Below are positions 1-57,955 of a stretch of DNA of 64,000 nucleotides, piece by piece. Numbering within the stretch: the stretch's first letter is position 1; every line of letters begins with the position of its first letter. The DNA lies in the NCBI RefSeq assembly GCF_001039355.2, contig NW_019775558.1, positions 476,880 through 540,879 of the forward strand, read 5' to 3'. The notes beneath the pieces were generated by a model. That model saw only the letters and a program-made list of their open reading frames with translations, made no database searches and was not told where the DNA came from. The stretch is from Lingula anatina. Lineage: Eukaryota; Brachiopoda; Lingulata; Lingulida; Lingulidae. A program made the position numbers and the translations under genes.

Positions 1-239
1 TTTTTTAAAAAGAAATATATAAAGAAGCAATGGTAGGTCTATTTGATCTTGTCCATTACAATAGCTGTAAAAGCCACTGAAAGCAAATATAAAAAATTAT
101 TTCTCTGACATAAACTGCACCTCAGATAGCAAGAAAAATATTCAACTGAATGAATTCTTTTTGGGTAACTATCAATAGGAACAAACATGCTGGTTATGGT
201 AAATCAATGGCAACAGTTTTTCATTACTAGGTTTATTAC

Positions 240-47090
<46,851 letters not shown>

Positions 47091-48220
47091 GAAGTCTTTT
47101 TTCTCATAAACACCTTCATTGGAAAAAACATAAAACACAGTCTTCCACAGAAGAGAGAGAAGAAAAGACTGTCCGGCTTGCCCTGCGTTGGGAGTCTTAA
47201 GCCTGCGTTATCAAAGTGGTACCAAGTGTCACAGGGATGAGACACTTGATTACGGTCACGTGGTGTTCTGTTTCAGGAAAATTGTCTCTGGGCATGGGCT
47301 GAGCATGCTTTTGTTTGTTACTGAATAACTTGACATATCTGAAATAGAAATGGGGGGGGGGGAGAGGGGGGTTAGGGGGTGATGTAAGACACGTGAGGAA
47401 ATTGTGTGATGTGGGACAACCTAGACATTAACAGTGACGTTTTTATTGTAAAACGTGTTTCTACCAGGAGTGTCTAGTATTGGAAGGGGGAGGGGATACG
47501 TTTTCCGGGTGCCCCTACTATTTATAGTGTCCTCGTGGCCTGCGAGGCTAGTCTCTAGTTCGATTTAAAACCCGGGTCGAGTCAAAGACCACCTTCCTGA
47601 GAAAACAAAAACGGAGGTTGTGTATCTGGCCATGAAAACATTGGTAATGAACAATTGACCTGTAAACTTGATACCCCTCGTTTTCGGCAACTTTGGTTGT
47701 ATGCTCACCAAAAAGATGACCGAGAAGTCCAATGACCACTTATCATAATGTTAAAACGCATATTAAAATGTCTAGCTTTAAAATAAGATTTATGGGGATA
47801 AAGTAAATGTATAAGTGGGAATAATTTCGTTTTAATTGATAGAAACTGTTGTTTTTTTATGTTATATTATGTTATTTTTCTGTTTTTGCTCTCCTCGTGT
47901 ATACACAAACTCTAAGATGGGACGGCCTGACACTGGTGTCAGAGTACTGATAACCCGAAGCCACGAAGGGAGGCGTCAGTTGTTAATTATTACCCAAACC
48001 AATAGACGTTTTAAGTACAAAAATGTTCATTCGTTTCTTCTGACTGGTATTAGTTGATCAAGATTATTCATATGACCCACTGCTGCTTTCTTCAACCTTT
48101 GTTTCGTAAAATCGCTTTAACTTATTTCTCATTTCTTAGAATAGTAAGTTAGCTGATTACAAAAAAGGTTTCCGAGTACCGAGGAAATGTACATGCTTAG
48201 TCCAGTGATATTTGTTAATG

Positions 48221-48485
48221 CAGTGGCGGATTTAGGGGGGATGGTCAGGGAGGTTCTGACCCCCCCCCCTTCGATTTCTGAGAAAAATCACACCAATAGT
48301 CTCTTCTTGAAATTAGAATTTTGATTAGCTGAATCATAGTTTTAAACAATACCAAATGGCACCGTTCGCCCTCTAAAATACCAACTTTTTTTAGGGCACT
48401 TCAGCGGGCCCCGAACCCAACGCCAAAGGGGGGAGTTGATTTCGCATCCGCGGACCCCCTTCAAATAATTCTGGATCCGCTCCTG
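48221..48485. mobile_element. MITE, 265 bp, GGCGGAT-ended family, long subtype
   Basis: Starts CAGTGGCGGATTTAGG and ends GGATCCGCTCCTG. Flanks TAATG (48216-48220) and AAATG (48486-48490) agree in four of five bases, consistent with a 5-bp target duplication. Internal sequence parallels 40526-40776, including the poly-C run and the AAATTAGAATTTTGA block. Confidence 0.7.
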
Positions 48486-49728
48486 AAATGCACCCTTGAC
48501 ATGGATTTGCTGGTGGACGTTGATAAAGTTGGCTATATGTTGTAAAGGGCCTAACATTACATGTATGTTGGAACCCAGCTCTGCCGCACTTATTCCACAT
48601 TTGATACAAAATATGTACTCAAACTGTAAATTTCGGAGTCAAGTGTCACCTCGCACCCCCAAGATTTACATGCACTGCGTTTTTCTTTATTTGAAATAAA
48701 GTTGAATACAAAATGTCCTTTTAGCATTTTTTCACAGACCTGTCTACTGGGTTTTGTTTTCAAAACAAACCATAAGCTATGTCATAAAAACCTGGGGATG
48801 CAGGTGCAATCGCCCAGTTATATGGTTATTTTCATATGATGCTGGTAGTATAACAAAATTCAAAGTTTTCTACCTCTGAAAGTAACTTTGTTGAAGGGAT
48901 TTTCAAATCTATTTTCATAGCCTTGCAACAGTGAAAAGGATGCCTACAGGGCATCAAACTAAAGTTAACACTTTCGCAGTAATGTCTAAACGTAGTCCAT
49001 TTTACTAAATCGTCTACCAAAAGCAGTCTGCGGCATAAGCCAGTGGTATACGCCCGTTGCAGGTACTGGTACATTAATCAGAATGTGTGAATTTAGTGGT
49101 CCAACATGGTGGTTAGATTTTTTCTATAAGGTTTTCTAATAGCTTTTGATTAATTTTTTTCTGAATTGTAACTGTTACATCATCATCATTATTCTAAAAA
49201 CACATCAAGGTTTTGTTATTAATAATATCAATTCTATCCAATCCAGTCTTATTAAAATTTTTATTAGTAGTGAATCCTGAATCGAACCAGTAGATTTTAG
49301 GTAAGTGGTCGTTTGAATGCCTAGTAATTGTAATTTAGTAAGTTGAAAACTTTATGCTTCAGAATGCAAAAGAAAAATTACAAAAAATACCTGTTGCAAC
49401 CTATTTTAGTAATAGAGATGTATGATAAATTATTTTAGGTATTTTAAAGTGGTATCATGTGTTTAAATGTAAAACAATTACAATGTAACTCACATTGACG
49501 TTAAATATTACGGTTATTTTCGTATGATGCCAGTATTGTACCAAAATTTTTATAAATTAAAGTTTAATAAACATGCTCTGGATATTGAAAAATATAAATG
49601 ACAAAATGAATAATTATATTTGGTTTATTGATATAGGTTCTACATCTAAAAGTAACTTTATTAAAGAAATACTAAAATCTATTTTCACAGGCTTGTGGTT
49701 GAATGACGTAGCCTATGTGTAGCACTGG

Positions 49729-49895
49729 CAGGGGCGGATTGAGGCCGTCTTCTGGGTCTTCTGGAAGACGGTCAGATTTTCAAGTTATCATTGATGGGTG
49801 TCTAATTTTTCTGTCAAAAGAAGGTCAAAAATTGAGGATGGATCAACAATGATAATTTTGAAGACTGTGAGATAATATCTTTGGATCCGCCCACG
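49729..49895. mobile_element. MITE, about 167 bp, GGCGGAT-ended family, short subtype
   Basis: Starts CAGGGGCGGATTGAGG and ends near GGATCCGCCCACG. The body, with GAAGACGGTCAGATTTTC, matches 42365-42533. The right terminus is mutated and I find no clear flanking duplication, so this is the older copy. Confidence 0.65.
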
Positions 49896-50016
49896 CGTAC
49901 AGTGCATCAAACTAAAGCTAATCTTTTCGCCACGGAGCAAGTTGCCCCTCCCCTCCTAAAGATTTTGAAATATGCGAGAGGCCTCTCCATGCCTCTCTCT
50001 CTCTCTCTCTCTCTTT

Positions 50017-50037
50017 GTCACATGACTGTCATGTGAC
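50017..50037. promoter_or_regulatory. Inverted pair of TCACATGA (M-box/E-box type) sites just upstream of a start codon
   Basis: GTCACATGA and its exact reverse complement TCATGTGAC flank a 3-bp centre (CTG), 18 bases before the ATG at 50056. TCACATGA is the M-box type of E-box recognised by MITF/TFE family bHLH-zipper factors in animals. A CT tract precedes it. Position and symmetry suggest a promoter-proximal site for the 222-residue protein gene. That it is bound is inference. Confidence 0.45.
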
Positions 50038-50055
50038 AGTTTTGAGCATTTCAAA

Positions 50056-51688
50056 ATGGCGATTGTATTAGACAAGGTTCTAACACTGCTTGTTTCGAGA
50101 ATAGCAAGCGAAGCAACAGATAAATTGTTCAAATCAGGAGGAGATAAAAACAAGGCAGATCTTGTTGGTGAAATTAAAGCATTAAAAGATGCTTTTGATG
50201 CGGAGAAAAACAGGTAATGCTTAAATAAACTGTCATGAACACATGATCATGGGTCTGGGGGAAAACGCGCTACTTTTATGATTAAGACGAGCCTAACCGC
50301 CAGTACCGGATATTTGTTTGTAACGTTCAAGGGTAATTAGGACTTAGCCTTTGCGGCATGCATAAACAGTAGTCGATCTACCACACCTGGGTCTTTTGTT
50401 TTTGACAACTGTTCATTCGTCATCGAAGTGCTTGTTCAAAACTACAGTACAGACTGATATCTACAGTACTACTATTACCAGTGGCTTCATTAGTAACGTT
50501 CCCACACACACAAAATCTAACACGGTTTTCTGTCTATGCGTATATATCCTGAAAATGGTTAGCCTCACTGACGAGAACAATGGTCGTTTCTCACCCCTCT
50601 TTAGGGTTACCCCTGCATGGGTCAACCTAGCATGAAATTTCATGCTTCTCTAAGATCAACCATGGAATTGTATACTAGTCAAATCTCTACCATGGTAGGC
50701 CCTATATTGAACTGCATCATGTACATGTACACTCACATGTTCGTACAGGGCATGTGTCTTTTGGGCTTGGGCTTTGGAGTTTAACGGCCTCAGATATGTA
50801 CATTGTACCTGCAACATTGAATGATATTTTCATAGTGGTAGAGATACGATATTCAACATCGTTTTAAAAGTAAAAGTAAATAATGACAATCTCATAGATA
50901 TAACATGTGCATTTTAGTTGTAATTTCTATTACAAGTAAAGATTGTGGCATTTTCACTGCTTTACTAAACATTTACTACACTATATAAAAATATCACACA
51001 AGTCAGTACTGCAGTGTAAGTCAAATCAACTCAGATTTACTATAACTGGTACATATATGCTAAACATTATTTTTTGCACAGAAACATATTTGGCACACAT
51101 ATATAATAAATGTTTGATACCACACCTTATATGCAATCAAAATAAAATGCCATGGCAATTTGTTTTCCTTTCTTCAGGCCACTAGAAGTATCCTTAAAAT
51201 TCCAGCCAGAATTGAAGGAGATTGCAGAAGACATGTCTGGAAAAATGAAAGAAGAGCTACACAGGACATTTGATACTTTCACATCAGCTGTTGAAAGAAC
51301 AGTATCTAGGGAAATCAGACATACCACTAGTGCCTTATCTGAACATCTCAATAGAATTATTGTGGCACTGACATCACTACTTGCTTCTGTGGAGGAGAAA
51401 CTAGCAGCAGCAGAGGAGGCAAAACAAACTGTGCAGAAACTGGGAAGCCTGTTCACTACTTTGAAAATTTTCATTAGGCTTCTTACTGTTTGCTCATTTT
51501 TGCTGACATTCTTTTACATCTATAAAAGAACAGACAGTGCAGCTTCTGATTCATCTGGTTCAATGTGGATTAGTTATGGAAGATGTAGACAATTGATTGC
51601 ACTGACTGTGATGGTCATGGCTTGCCTATCCCCTCTGTGGATCTTTGACCTGAAATTTAATTTTGTAAAGATGATGATCCCAGAATAA
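50056..51688 (+). CDS. Unrecognised 222-residue helical protein with two C-terminal membrane segments (two exons)
   Basis: Exons 50056-50213 and 51178-51688; 158 plus 511 nt give 222 codons and a TAA. The start AAAATGGCG is a good context, the donor is GTAATG and the acceptor TTCTTCAG. Residues 1-26 form an amphipathic helix (MAIVLDKVLTLLVSRIASEA), 30-145 are charged and heptad-like, probably helical or coiled coil, 151-167 (FIRLLTVCSFLLTFFYIY) and 190-209 (RQLIALTVMVMACLSPLW) are hydrophobic enough to span a membrane, with a short Ser-rich loop between. I do not recognise the family. It looks like a tail-anchored or hairpin membrane protein. The large intron (50214-51177) shows nothing else. 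Confidence 0.8.
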
Positions 51689-54053
51689 TTATAAGTATTG
51701 ATAAATGAAGAGACTAAAAGTGTCAAAGCTTTTTGTTCTTTGGCTTATTAGAGCTATTTATTTTCTTCTTTGTGTGATAAAGACCATTAATACAAGGTGT
51801 AAACATAATTTTAAGATTCATAGCACTGAGGAGTTACAGTAAAGTGTCAAATGACAGATGTTTATTTACATAAATTAATGACTGGAACTGTTTAAATCCA
51901 ACAAAAATAACTAAGTTCAAATTTCATTATTTTGTAATCACATAGTTAGTAAATATATGTCCGATAATATCATTAAAAATACTTGCAAATAAGGTTGCAA
52001 TGAATACTAAATTTAAATGATAGAGATTGGACTCATTTGCACTCATCGTAAACACTGCAGTTATATATTGAGAAAATCTGTTAAACAATTACATGAAAGA
52101 AAAAAATGCAGGTAAAAACAAATTTATTTGTATATTTTCCAAATTTATTTACATCCTTGGAGTGTCAGGTTTGGAGAAGTGAATGCAGTGTATTGTGTAA
52201 ATATCTAATTAATTCGCCAAAGATATGTATTTAAAATGTAAACGTTGTGTCCTCTGATGAAGTGCGCCCATAAAACAACAGTTTGACTGAGCATGTATCA
52301 AGTGAATGTATATTGGGTCCCTGGTCTAAGCAATAAGGTGACTGATTTCTTACATAACAGAAGTGGTTATCTCCCTTCTCTCCCTCCCCCCCCCCCCCCC
52401 CCCCCCGACTTCAGGGTGCCCGTTTTATCGCCCCGTCATTCATATTACAACTGGTAATACCAGTAGTTAACTCGGTGTCTCATCTATGGCATTTTCTTTG
52501 GTATCACAGGGGTCTCTAGTATAGTATAGTATACGCAGTAAAGTACAATGCAGTACAGTACAGTACAGTATTCTATACATACAAAATCGAAAAAGAGGCG
52601 ATTCAACAATTTTCAACTAGCAGCCCCTGTGGTCAGAGAGTACTTATTTGGCACGTCGCTCATTACACCACTGATTCATTTCACGACACAATGGAAGACG
52701 GTTTCCATCAGTTCTGATCGATCTCTCAGATTAAGATGATTCAGTGTCGCAATGACTCCGTAATTAGGAACAAAAGCAGCAGATTATCTCTTGAACTTGT
52801 TTAAAAATCACTACCAAATGAGAAATCTGATATTTGACCTCTTTTAAAATATTGAGCATAGACCTTTATTAACGATCCACACCAGTGCTCCGTAAATAGT
52901 TAACGAATTGAAATAAATGAATAGAAAACCACAGCAACATTTGTATTTCTGAGAGATAATGTTTAATTGTCATATAAAAACAAAAATTACCTATGATGTC
53001 GATTTAACGCATCATGTGCAACGCAATGGATTCACAAAACAACTCGAAAAATAAATTGATATCACGTCAGGCATGTTTTTCATTTCAACACGAGTCAATA
53101 TGTGGCATTTGTAACCCACATGTGACGGCAAAATTTAGCAGCATTGTCTCCACAGAGCATGCATATACCACAGGAAACCTATGTAATCCTTCAGTTGTCC
53201 CGCCCTACGCCATAGATAATGTATCGTGCCTTCCTTTTATTATAATTCATAATCACACGGTCTGCTGAGATAGTTTGTTCTTATTAAGCCCTCACAATAT
53301 AACTGGAAACACGACTTGTCATTGACTCATACCAGGACCCCCGCGTTCTACTGCTGATGTCAATTTTTCGATCGTTGGCACAAACAATGTCAATATTTCA
53401 TTAGGATTTCAATGTAACTCGAGCCCCAGTCAATATTGTAGACGTTGCTTTTTATCGGGTTGCAATTACTGCAAGTCATAATTTTTACTGCAATCAATGT
53501 CACTTTGGTAACTCCATTATTCGAAATCCTAAAGAAGAAAGTTGTTTGTTTTTGGTGGGATATATGTGTTAAAGATTCTTTTCTGTTTACAGCTGCCATA
53601 GAGAATTCAACATATAAGTTGTGCTGTGAATCATTACGCGATCAAACAATTACGTGCAAGAGTTATTAATGTTTTGCATGCAACAGTAATCAATTAACAC
53701 GAGTAAGGTGTATACAGGGCGAGGTAGCAATGTCATAAAATTTTCAACAGCAGGACATCACCCTTTTTTTGGGACTGTAGGAAGTAAGTGAGGAAAAATC
53801 TTATTTTTCTATTAACACACTAACTCATTAAAGTCGGTATCCTCTTTACATAGACATCTGTGTCAATCTTTTTGGTGAAATATAATACAACTGCGGCTGC
53901 AACTTAGCGTTCTGTCTAAAATCAGCTTGGTATGGAACAGGGTCGATGAAATAGTCTTAATACCGACCAAATAATCATGAAATTTAAATGCATGTGCATA
54001 CCAAGCATGATGATATTAATAAAATTTAAAAATCCGTTTTTCAGGGCGTTACC
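51689..54053. other. Intergenic region before the TRPV gene
   Basis: AT-rich, with a poly-C run near 52387-52406 and a short GTACA-rich stretch near 52540-52570. No open reading frame here has coding character. The 5' untranslated region of the TRPV gene, possibly including an upstream exon, should lie at its right end; an AG at about 54041-54044 precedes the ATG but I cannot tell whether it is a splice acceptor. Confidence 0.5.
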
Positions 54054-57000
54054 ATGTCTAACAGCGCAACAGAGTGCCCCAGCAATGGCATAGAGAGTCA
54101 CTCTATTAGCCATGGCTCTCAAATGTTAGCAGAAAAAATTGCTGATCACATGGAAGAAATTAACTCTCCTCGATCTATTGAAGACATGAATGAAAGTTTC
54201 AACAGGTGTTTATCATCTCCTAATCCTTATGACGCGGTGAAATTCAAAAATGCATTATTCAAAGCTGCAAGCTTGAATGACTGTGACAGATTAGAGGCTC
54301 TCGTAGAGCTAATCAAAAGAAAAGATATCCCGATTACTGACTTTTACAGAGAAGGCAATGAGACCCCGCTCCATCATGCTGCGACTTTCAGCAATCACTC
54401 TGTCATGGAAATCCTGGTGACAGAATATCCCGATATGGTTCATGAGCAAAGAAATAAAGGTGCACTTTACGCCGGTCAAACTGCCTTACACATAGCAGTA
54501 GCGAGGAGAGATCTCTATGCAGTGAAAATGCTCTTGTCCCGTGTTTCTCTGGCAACTTCGGACCAAAACTGTGTTTCAGGCGTGGATGACAAGAAGAATA
54601 CAAATAAAACTAAAAAGATAAGAAATAAAGAAACGCTGCTGCATGCCAAAGTTGTAGGGGATGAATTTGTTGGTACTTGCATGGAGGCAGAGCTTGTCCT
54701 TGCAATAGCAGCATGGAACGCCGACTTGCAGATGGTACGAGAACTGTTAAATCAAGGCGCTCTACCCTACAAACGGGACAGTAAAGGGAGGACTGTTTTT
54801 CATACACTTGTGTATCTCGCTTCTATGGAAGGGCCAAAAAGTTCTGGCGTCGTTTCAGAATCTACACAGAATGCAAAGATGTCCAGTCACAAATCTAACA
54901 TTATAAAGGAGACGTTACGCCTTATCTCATCATTGGAAAAAACAAAAACAGCACACGAGAAGTTAGGCAAAGTCACAGATAGTATTTCAGACTCTTTGTG
55001 TGAAGCGGGTCCCTCTATTGAGATCACTGACAAAATCAAAGAAGCTTTGAGAGAACTTTCATCTGTTGGACATTATACTGCTTCAAAAACTAAAGTTATC
55101 AAAGAAAATCTCTCAACACTTGCTTCAATGGAACAAGTTACCACACCCGTTGAAAATGACAACCGTGACAGAATAAAAGAGACGTTTCAGGAATTGCTTG
55201 ACAAAACAGACATCTCAGACATGCCACAAGTCTTTGCCTCAGATCCGCAGAAAAAGCGAGCTTACATCCAAGCTTACTTGTTATCTCTACGCGACGCCCA
55301 AGGATTGACTCCCTTAACACTTGCAGCAAAGCTCGGAGTACATGGTTTATTTGAGCATATCATCAATTTAGAAAACACATACAAATTTTTGGATGATACC
55401 GATGGGGTGAATGACATTTACCTTTATGATGTCACTGACATAGATAGTGCAGTTCGTTTCAATGACAGGACATCAGCACTGGAGAGAATTCCATTTGATA
55501 AACCCGAAGAGGCTTTCATTTTCATGGAACTGTCGCCCATTCGCGAAATGGTGTCAGCGAAGTGGAAGGAGTACAGGAAATATTATTTTTTGTGGGGATT
55601 CTTTCACTTATTGGCCATGGTAGCGATAACATTATGCTGTTGTTTTAGACCTCTTGATCTAGAACCCCAGTCTGTTTTGAATCCTAATGTTTCTAGATCA
55701 ATTGGCCAGGCGGCTTTTTCACATCTGACACAAATGTATTCAAAACCCATTGACATATTGAGAGCAACTTTTGAGATCAGTTTTGGCACATCGTGCTTTT
55801 TTATCCTTTCGTTCGAAGTGATATACGAAACCATTATCCACAAACACTTTCCATTCATCAACAGAATTCTTGGAAACGGTACCTATAGGCTCACTTACAT
55901 AGCGTTTACTTTTTCTACCGTTCTTACATTTTTGTTCAGGCTGTTTGCATATCACTACGAAGAAATTCCTATGGTGGCAATGTTAGTCTCGGGCTGGTAC
56001 TTTACACTTTTCTTCACAAGGGGCTTTAAAAAGTTTAGTTTCTTTACCGTCATGATCCAGAAAGTCTTTTTTGGGGATCTGTTTCGTTTCTCAGTAGTGT
56101 TCATTGTTTTGCTATCGGCGTTTTCATCAGCTATGTTTGTTAGTTTCCAGAATGTTCCAGAAAAAATCCCCGAAGAGTTTGCAGACTATCTCAGCACCAT
56201 ATTTACTTTGTTTAAACTTGCGCTTGGTTTGGCCGATATTGAAGTTCTCAGTCAAACAAGAAGGCCATGGCTGACAATTGTATTGTTTCTACTTTTTGTT
56301 GTTTTGGCATACATTTTACTCGTAAATATGCTAATCGCTCTTCTTTCCGAAACTTGTTCTGTAGTTGCAAAAAACAAAACAGCCCAGTGGAAACTGCAGA
56401 GATTATCTATCACTCTCCTCATCGAAAGAAGACTTCCAAAAAGATTGCGAAAATCATGCGGGACCGAAAAGTATTTGAAGGTCTTTCGAAATCCCCCTGG
56501 TGATGGGCAAATGGATGACCTTGTGCATCAGTCGGCTGCTCTTGCTATGTCCTTCCTTCGTATACCAGCCATGCAGAAACGTATATTTCAGAGAGTGAAA
56601 GCGGCCCCTAGCTCATCATCCAACTCGTACGTTACGGCCTTGAACAGAATCACTACAGACTGGTTGAATAGAATACATGCAACGAATTTTACTTCTCGAG
56701 AGACAAACAATATGAATAAGAAGACCACTGCAAGAAAACATGTCAAAGCAAATGGGGTGCTGAAGAAAGCTATAAATCAAGTTCTACCAAGCTACGGCAA
56801 TGTTTCAACTTCGTCACCAACAGAAAATTGTTTAAAAACTAACAACCTGACAGTTTCCGTAAACCCGACTGCTATGGCAATATCCATGCGAGATAACATG
56901 CTGTCCACAATTCCAAAACTTAACGATAGCCTTGAAATTGCTAGTGTAGACAAAAACATAGGTGAAAATCTGAAAAAAGGACAACAAACCAAACAAGAGC

Positions 57001-57545
57001 ATTTTCAAAAGGACCTGCATGAGACTGGCGAGAGAAGACGTCGGGCGAAGAAAAAAAAGAGCAAACAAAAAAACCAAAGAAATGAAACTAAAGTACCAGC
57101 ATCAACATCGTTTAAGCCCACAGAAAACGTTAATGAGGTGGGTTCATCTCCACAAAATCCATCTGAAAACAATCTGGCCACAATCAATGCAGAACAAGAG
57201 CGGTCAGAAAATGATGATGACCAGTGCGCCAAAGAATATGGAGAGGAGGAAAGTCAATACCATGCCAATGAACTTAAACAACAGATCAATCAGAAAAGCA
57301 CTCTGACATTTCCGTGTGAAACCAATGCAGTTCCGAAAGATGTCAAATCAAGACATAAAGGAAAGCATTTAGAATTAAGAAGCCAAATGGTGTCGACTCT
57401 TCCACAGGTTGAAAGCACTCTTCCTTTTGACCAATCTGTGACAAATACTGAATTTTGGTTGAAAGACAGTCAGCAGTATTCAGAAAATGAAAAAGCATCT
57501 TTGCTGTCTGAAAATAACACAGATCAAAGTGCCATGGAAAATTAA
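54054..57545 (+). CDS. TRPV-family cation channel, intronless, 1,163 residues
   Basis: One uninterrupted frame from ATG (54054) to TAA. N-terminal ankyrin repeats include ETPLHHAA (103-110), GQTALHIAVARRDL (141-154), AELVLAIAA (212-220), GRTVFHTLV (245-253) and GLTPLTLAAKLG (417-428). Residues 283-386 between the last two form an unusual insert with four IKE repeats. The pre-S1 segment (IREMVSAKWKEYRKYYF) is TRPV-like; S1 509-530, S2 571-591, S3 611-632, S4 639-655, S5 674-697, pore 711-731, S6 740-766. The pore reads FTLFKLALGLADIE, aligned with the GMGD filter of TRPV1. After S6, QWKLQRLSITLLIERRLP (778-795) is the TRP box and helix. The C-terminal 350 residues are low complexity with a basic cluster at 993-1009. 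Expected role: tetrameric plasma-membrane, Ca-permeable channel. Length is well above the usual 700-900. Absence of introns suggests a retrocopy origin, but the long intact frame argues for function. Confidence 0.93.
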   Translation: MSNSATECPSNGIESHSISHGSQMLAEKIADHMEEINSPRSIEDMNESFNRCLSSPNPYDAVKFKNALFKAASLNDCDRLEALVELIKRKDIPITDFYREGNETPLHHAATFSNHSVMEILVTEYPDMVHEQRNKGALYAGQTALHIAVARRDLYAVKMLLSRVSLATSDQNCVSGVDDKKNTNKTKKIRNKETLLHAKVVGDEFVGTCMEAELVLAIAAWNADLQMVRELLNQGALPYKRDSKGRTVFHTLVYLASMEGPKSSGVVSESTQNAKMSSHKSNIIKETLRLISSLEKTKTAHEKLGKVTDSISDSLCEAGPSIEITDKIKEALRELSSVGHYTASKTKVIKENLSTLASMEQVTTPVENDNRDRIKETFQELLDKTDISDMPQVFASDPQKKRAYIQAYLLSLRDAQGLTPLTLAAKLGVHGLFEHIINLENTYKFLDDTDGVNDIYLYDVTDIDSAVRFNDRTSALERIPFDKPEEAFIFMELSPIREMVSAKWKEYRKYYFLWGFFHLLAMVAITLCCCFRPLDLEPQSVLNPNVSRSIGQAAFSHLTQMYSKPIDILRATFEISFGTSCFFILSFEVIYETIIHKHFPFINRILGNGTYRLTYIAFTFSTVLTFLFRLFAYHYEEIPMVAMLVSGWYFTLFFTRGFKKFSFFTVMIQKVFFGDLFRFSVVFIVLLSAFSSAMFVSFQNVPEKIPEEFADYLSTIFTLFKLALGLADIEVLSQTRRPWLTIVLFLLFVVLAYILLVNMLIALLSETCSVVAKNKTAQWKLQRLSITLLIERRLPKRLRKSCGTEKYLKVFRNPPGDGQMDDLVHQSAALAMSFLRIPAMQKRIFQRVKAAPSSSSNSYVTALNRITTDWLNRIHATNFTSRETNNMNKKTTARKHVKANGVLKKAINQVLPSYGNVSTSSPTENCLKTNNLTVSVNPTAMAISMRDNMLSTIPKLNDSLEIASVDKNIGENLKKGQQTKQEHFQKDLHETGERRRRAKKKKSKQKNQRNETKVPASTSFKPTENVNEVGSSPQNPSENNLATINAEQERSENDDDQCAKEYGEEESQYHANELKQQINQKSTLTFPCETNAVPKDVKSRHKGKHLELRSQMVSTLPQVESTLPFDQSVTNTEFWLKDSQQYSENEKASLLSENNTDQSAMEN

Positions 57546-57949
57546 CATAGGAAGAGAAGACTTCCTCTCTTAGGAATGAGAAAACTATGCACTAAAAAAC
57601 TTTGATTGTCGAATTTGTAACATGACACTTTTTTGTAACAGCTTTGAGTGATATGGTGGATACAGGGAAATTACCAATAGGGAATGTAATAATGACCCAT
57701 GTATCAAAGAAGAACGACAAAATTACTTGAAATTACAATTTGAATTGTTTTTTCGAGGAGGGGGAAGAGCACCCTGAGTGTAAGAGGTCACTGAATGGGC
57801 TGAAAACTCAACTCTATTCTCAACATGCCTCTAACCCACTGAGTGATGTCCCCAGTGACTTCTGAAAGCCTGGGTAGGTGAGAGATGCTTTAACCCTTTC
57901 CCTCCTGTCCTAGAACTGCCAGTCGCATGATGTAATCAAGAAACGTCTA

Positions 57950-57955
57950 AATAAA
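57950..57955 (+). terminator. Candidate poly(A) signal (AATAAA) for the TRPV gene
   Basis: AATAAA about 405 bases after the TAA stop, in sequence rich in T downstream. It is the first canonical hexamer I find after the stop codon. Confidence 0.4.

Larger units (their letters stand above)
47091..50055. other. Intergenic region between the divergent MAM gene and the 222-residue protein gene
   Basis: The two genes are transcribed away from each other, so both promoters should lie here. It contains G-rich runs near 47352, two MITEs (48221-48485, 49729-49895), a CT repeat (49992-50014) and an inverted E-box pair (50017-50037). I see no further coding sequence. Confidence 0.6.

Noticed and set aside
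53014-53268. Small frames between 52.5 and 53.7 kb
   Set aside because: Short, without recognisable motifs or splice signals; not supportable as genes.
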